Shown here one piece after another: positions 6,595-7,705 of a DNA stretch of 7,705 nucleotides (positions within the stretch are counted from its first letter, which is position 1; the number at the start of each line of letters is the position of its first letter). Source of the DNA: Alphaproteobacteria bacterium MarineAlpha10_Bin2 (GTDB lineage: Bacteria > Pseudomonadota > Alphaproteobacteria > UBA828); assembly GCA_002937555.1 (NCBI GenBank), contig PTKB01000126.1, forward strand, positions 1 through 7,705. The letters run 5' to 3'. Both the position numbers and the translations under genes were made by a program. The notes beneath the pieces are model-generated. The model saw only the letters and a program-made list of their open reading frames with translations. It did not search any database and was not told the DNA's origin.

Positions 6595-7705
6595 ATGTTT
6601 CATATTGAACGGCAGCGGCCGCCGGACGGGCGGCACGCGAGATGGATGGTGCGGCTTTGCGCCGCCGCCCTGATCTCCCTTATCTGGCTTGCCGGCGCGC
6701 CGGGCAATAGCGCCGCCGCGTTCGAAACCAGCGCCAAGGAAATGATCCTCGTGGACGACACCACCGGGGCGGTCATGCTGGGCAAGAATTCGGACCGGCA
6801 GATGTTTCCGGCCTCGATGAGCAAGCTGATGACCCTCTACATTGTTTTCGAGAAATTGACCGAAGGGGATCTGTCGCTCGATGCGCAGTTTCGGGTCAGC
6901 GAAAAAGCGTGGCGTATGGGTGGCTCGAGGATGTTCGTTGAGTTAAATAGCCGGGTGGCGGTGAGCGATCTCTTGCGCGGCGTCGTCGTGCAGTCAGGGA
7001 ACGATGCGTGTATCGTCCTCGCCGAGGGCATTGCCGGTTCGGAGGCGCAATTCGTCGAGCTCATGAATGCAGGGGCCAAAAAGCTCGGCCTCACCAACAG
7101 CAATTTCATGAATGTCACCGGATGGCCGCACCCGGAACATGTTACCACCGCGCGCGACCTCGCCATTTTGGCGCATGCGGTGATCCGCGATTTTCCGCAG
7201 TTCTATCCCATGTTTCAGGAGAAAAACTTTACCTATAACGGCATCAAACAGGGCAACCGAAATCCGTTGCTGTACACCTATTCGGGCGCGGACGGCCTCA
7301 AGACCGGCCACACCCAGGCCTCGGGCTATGGCTTGACCGCGTCGGCGAGCCGCAACGGCAGACGCCTGATTGTGGTGGTCAACGGCATGGACAATGTGAA
7401 TGAGCGGGCGCGCGAGATCGAACGCATTCTCGATCACGGCTTCACCGAATATTCCAACTATACGCTGTTCAAGGCCGGCGACATCGTCGAACAGATCGAG
7501 GTGTGGCTGGGCGACAAAGTGAACGTGCCGTTGATCATTAACCATGACCTGACCGTGACCCTGTCGCGCGCCGAGCGGCGCGATTTGAAGGTCAGGGTGC
7601 TGGCGCCGGGGCCGATACCGGCACCGGTGAACAAGGGTGCTGAGATCGCCAAGCTGGTAGTCAGCGCCAGCGACAGAAAACCCATCGAGCTGCCGCTTGT
7701 GGCGG
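6595..7705 (+). CDS. D-alanyl-D-alanine carboxypeptidase, PBP5-type (DacA/DacC-like), C-terminus beyond window
   Basis: Low-molecular-weight penicillin-binding protein (peptidase family S11) that removes the terminal D-Ala from peptidoglycan stem pentapeptides in the periplasm. The 370 visible residues have no stop before the right edge; relatives are near 390-400, so only the C-terminal end is missing, where PBP5 proteins carry an amphipathic membrane anchor. The three penicillin-fold motifs are present: SMSK at 74-77 with nucleophile S74, SGN at 134-136, and KTG at 236-238. The catalytic domain covers about 45-280 and the PBP5 C-terminal beta domain begins near 288. The signal peptide has its hydrophobic core at about 20-35 and AAA near 40-42. 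The ATG at 6595 has a purine-rich GAGAGAA upstream. An internal ATG at 6646 (M18) would give a shorter, more typical n-region and cannot be excluded. It follows rlpA by 93 bases. Confidence 0.95.
   Translation, partial: MFHIERQRPPDGRHARWMVRLCAAALISLIWLAGAPGNSAAAFETSAKEMILVDDTTGAVMLGKNSDRQMFPASMSKLMTLYIVFEKLTEGDLSLDAQFRVSEKAWRMGGSRMFVELNSRVAVSDLLRGVVVQSGNDACIVLAEGIAGSEAQFVELMNAGAKKLGLTNSNFMNVTGWPHPEHVTTARDLAILAHAVIRDFPQFYPMFQEKNFTYNGIKQGNRNPLLYTYSGADGLKTGHTQASGYGLTASASRNGRRLIVVVNGMDNVNERAREIERILDHGFTEYSNYTLFKAGDIVEQIEVWLGDKVNVPLIINHDLTVTLSRAERRDLKVRVLAPGPIPAPVNKGAEIAKLVVSASDRKPIELPLVA

Noticed and set aside
1..7705. Insertion sequences, phage genes, toxin-antitoxin or defence genes, tRNAs, CRISPR repeats or a novel system.
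   Set aside because: No transposase, integrase, nuclease, terminal inverted repeat, spaced direct repeat or tRNA-like fold was seen. Every sizeable open region is explained by seven ordinary genes.

Overview
The window reads as a chromosomal stretch of a GC-rich alphaproteobacterium. Reasons: high GC with the strong third-position GC that opens long spurious frames on the opposite strand, protein families typical of that class, and an MltB-type / RlpA / D,D-carboxypeptidase run in the order often seen in alphaproteobacteria. The order or genus cannot be fixed from the sequence alone. No mobile element, RNA gene, CRISPR array or phage gene was found.

Positions 1-4257 look like a small-molecule metabolic region. 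A class III omega-aminotransferase (minus strand, running off the left edge) is transcribed divergently from a D-2-hydroxyacid dehydrogenase, across a 100-base gap. A 12-helix MFS transporter follows the dehydrogenase 37 bases later and probably shares its transcript. An isochorismatase-fold cysteine hydrolase converges on the transporter. Uptake (MFS), amide or ureido hydrolysis (hydrolase), transamination and 2-oxo/2-hydroxyacid reduction would fit one catabolic route for an amino- or carbamoyl-substituted acid. That is inference from gene neighbourhood; no substrate can be read from the sequence.

Positions 4503-7705 are a cell-envelope block, all on the plus strand. It holds a secreted MltB-type lytic transglycosylase, the lipoprotein RlpA with its double-psi beta-barrel and SPOR domain, and a PBP5-type D-alanyl-D-alanine carboxypeptidase cut by the right edge. 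All three exported proteins act on peptidoglycan: two cleave glycan strands and one trims stem peptides. All recognisable catalytic residues are present in each.

Non-coding space is limited to short gaps: 1138-1237, 2204-2240, 3486-3597, 4258-4502, 5499-5541 and 6502-6594. None exceeds 300 bases. They contain a candidate extended -10 promoter, a few start-deciding ribosome binding sites and small hairpins, but no convincing intrinsic terminator. I did not find a previously undescribed system; the most open question is the substrate of the left-hand metabolic cluster.
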